In this document: positions 13,317 to 14,182 of the stretch, piece by piece
Numbering within the stretch: the stretch's first letter is position 1
Layout of the letters: each line of letters starts with the position of its first letter
Assembly: GCA_002413395.1 (NCBI GenBank)
Contig: DHWX01000123.1
Span: 4,938-19,119 of the forward strand
Reading direction: 5' to 3'
DNA length: 14,182 nt
DNA from: Polaromonas sp. UBA5171
GTDB taxonomy: Bacteria > Pseudomonadota > Gammaproteobacteria > Burkholderiales > Burkholderiaceae_C
Notes under the pieces: model-generated
Database searches by the model: none
Seen by the model: the letters and a program-made list of their open reading frames with translations, nothing else
Told to the model about the DNA's origin: nothing
Position numbers and translations under genes: made by a program

Positions 13317-14182
13317 ATGGAGAAAATTGCGGTTATCGGCGCGGGGCTCATCGGCAGTGCATGGGCGACGGTATTTGCGCGTGCCGGTTATTCTGTCGTG
13401 CTGCACGATGTAAATCCCGAAGTGATGACGTCGGCACTCATTGCCATTAACGCCAATCTCGCCAAGCTTTATGTCGCTGGCTTGATCACGGAGCAGCCTG
13501 AAACAGTGCTCCAGCGCATCACCACCGCCCCAACACTGGAGCAGGCGGTGCGAGGTGCAGGATTGGTACAGGAAAACGTGCGCGAGACGGTGACGGCAAA
13601 AAAGGAAATATTTTCCGAACTTGACCGGCTTGCTGCTCCGGATACGATACTTGCCAGTTCCACCTCGGGCATACCGGCTTCTAGCTTTACCGCCGACCTC
13701 GAGGGGCGCGCACGCTGCCTGGTCGGGCATCCCATTAACCCACCCTCGCTGGTGCCGCTGGTTGAGCTAGTTCCCGCACCCTGGACCGATCAGTCCACCA
13801 TGGAGCGGGCTCGCGCCTTATATGAAGGCGCTGGGCAAGTACCGATCATGGTGCAGCGCGAGATCCAGGGTTTTATCGTCAATCGGCTGCAGGGAGCGTT
13901 ACTAAGCGAGGCGTTTCGCTTGGTGGAAGACGGCTATGTCAATAGCGCCGACGTGGACAAGGCAGTGAAGGATGGACTGGGACTGCGTTGGGCGTTCATG
14001 GGGCCATTCGAGACGATCGATTTGAATGCGCCCGGCGGCATTCGGGATTATTGCGGCCGGTACGGTCCGCTTTACCTCGATATCGCCAAGCAAGCGGAGC
14101 CACGCGTATGGAATGACGCCTTGCTCGACAGGCTGGAGCAAGAACGACTTCAGAAATTGCCCGCGAGCGAGCGGCCCGCGCG
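13317..14182 (+). CDS. 3-hydroxyacyl-CoA / L-gulonate-type NAD-dependent dehydrogenase, 3' end cut by window
   Basis: An open frame of 288 codons runs off the end of the window without a stop. GAGLIG at 8-13 is the NAD-binding loop, with Asp31 after the second strand as expected for NAD preference. VQENVRE at 84-90, SSTSG at 114-118 and HPINPP at 138-143 (His138 catalytic) form the active site. GFIVNRLQ at 185-192 starts the helical dimerisation domain. The family includes 3-hydroxyacyl-CoA dehydrogenases, lambda-crystallin/L-gulonate 3-dehydrogenase and L-carnitine dehydrogenase, typically about 310-320 aa, so perhaps 25-30 residues are missing. The short N-terminal spacing and single domain pair favour the small-hydroxyacid (gulonate-like) branch over fatty-acid enzymes, but this is not decisive. 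A strong GGAG lies 9 bases before the ATG. It probably oxidises a compound brought in by the upstream transporter. Confidence 0.88.
   Translation, partial: MEKIAVIGAGLIGSAWATVFARAGYSVVLHDVNPEVMTSALIAINANLAKLYVAGLITEQPETVLQRITTAPTLEQAVRGAGLVQENVRETVTAKKEIFSELDRLAAPDTILASSTSGIPASSFTADLEGRARCLVGHPINPPSLVPLVELVPAPWTDQSTMERARALYEGAGQVPIMVQREIQGFIVNRLQGALLSEAFRLVEDGYVNSADVDKAVKDGLGLRWAFMGPFETIDLNAPGGIRDYCGRYGPLYLDIAKQAEPRVWNDALLDRLEQERLQKLPASERPA

Overview
The window looks like the chromosome of a Proteobacterium, most probably a Betaproteobacterium of the Burkholderiales type. This is an inference from the style of the proteins (L-threonate dehydrogenase, FadR-type regulator and Liv transporter genes close together) and from the moderately high GC. 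It cannot be proven from sequence alone. The window falls into three blocks.

Block 1 (1-854) is a worn edge. It holds the last 64 codons of a di-haem cytochrome c peroxidase and, 2 bases after its stop, a piece of a Tn3-family transposase. That piece runs directly into what looks like the extreme C-terminus of an IS91-like transposase, and a hairpin follows.

Block 2 (855-7355) is a divalent-metal, probably Mg2+, uptake island. On the minus strand an operon reads: an Nramp-like transporter with altered metal-site motifs (DAGG for DPGN, APW for MPH), a 62-aa single-span membrane protein, and a soluble PRC-barrel/MgtE-N/CBS protein whose gene carries a frameshift. Divergent from it, across a gap of about 370 bases, is a complete MgtA-type Mg2+ P-type ATPase. 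Downstream of mgtA, about 700 bases hold remains of at least four genes: an IS4-type transposase, a second P-type ATPase, possibly a PAP2 phosphatase, and an IS91-like transposase. IS91-like remains therefore lie on both sides of the metal genes.

Block 3 (7604-14182, plus strand) is catabolic. A complete L-threonate dehydrogenase gene (ltnD) overlaps an otnK-type kinase gene that breaks off after about 55 codons. A FadR-family regulator follows, then a tightly coupled Liv-type ABC transporter operon: livH, a fused livM-livG gene, and livF. No periplasmic binding protein is present. Last is a 3-hydroxyacyl-CoA/L-gulonate-type dehydrogenase gene that starts at 13317 and is cut by the window edge. 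The likely logic is regulated uptake of an organic acid followed by NAD-dependent oxidation; the substrate is unknown.

The most interesting candidate is the Nramp-like/small membrane protein/PRC-MgtE-N-CBS operon. It resembles MgtE split into a separate sensor that works with an unrelated transporter.
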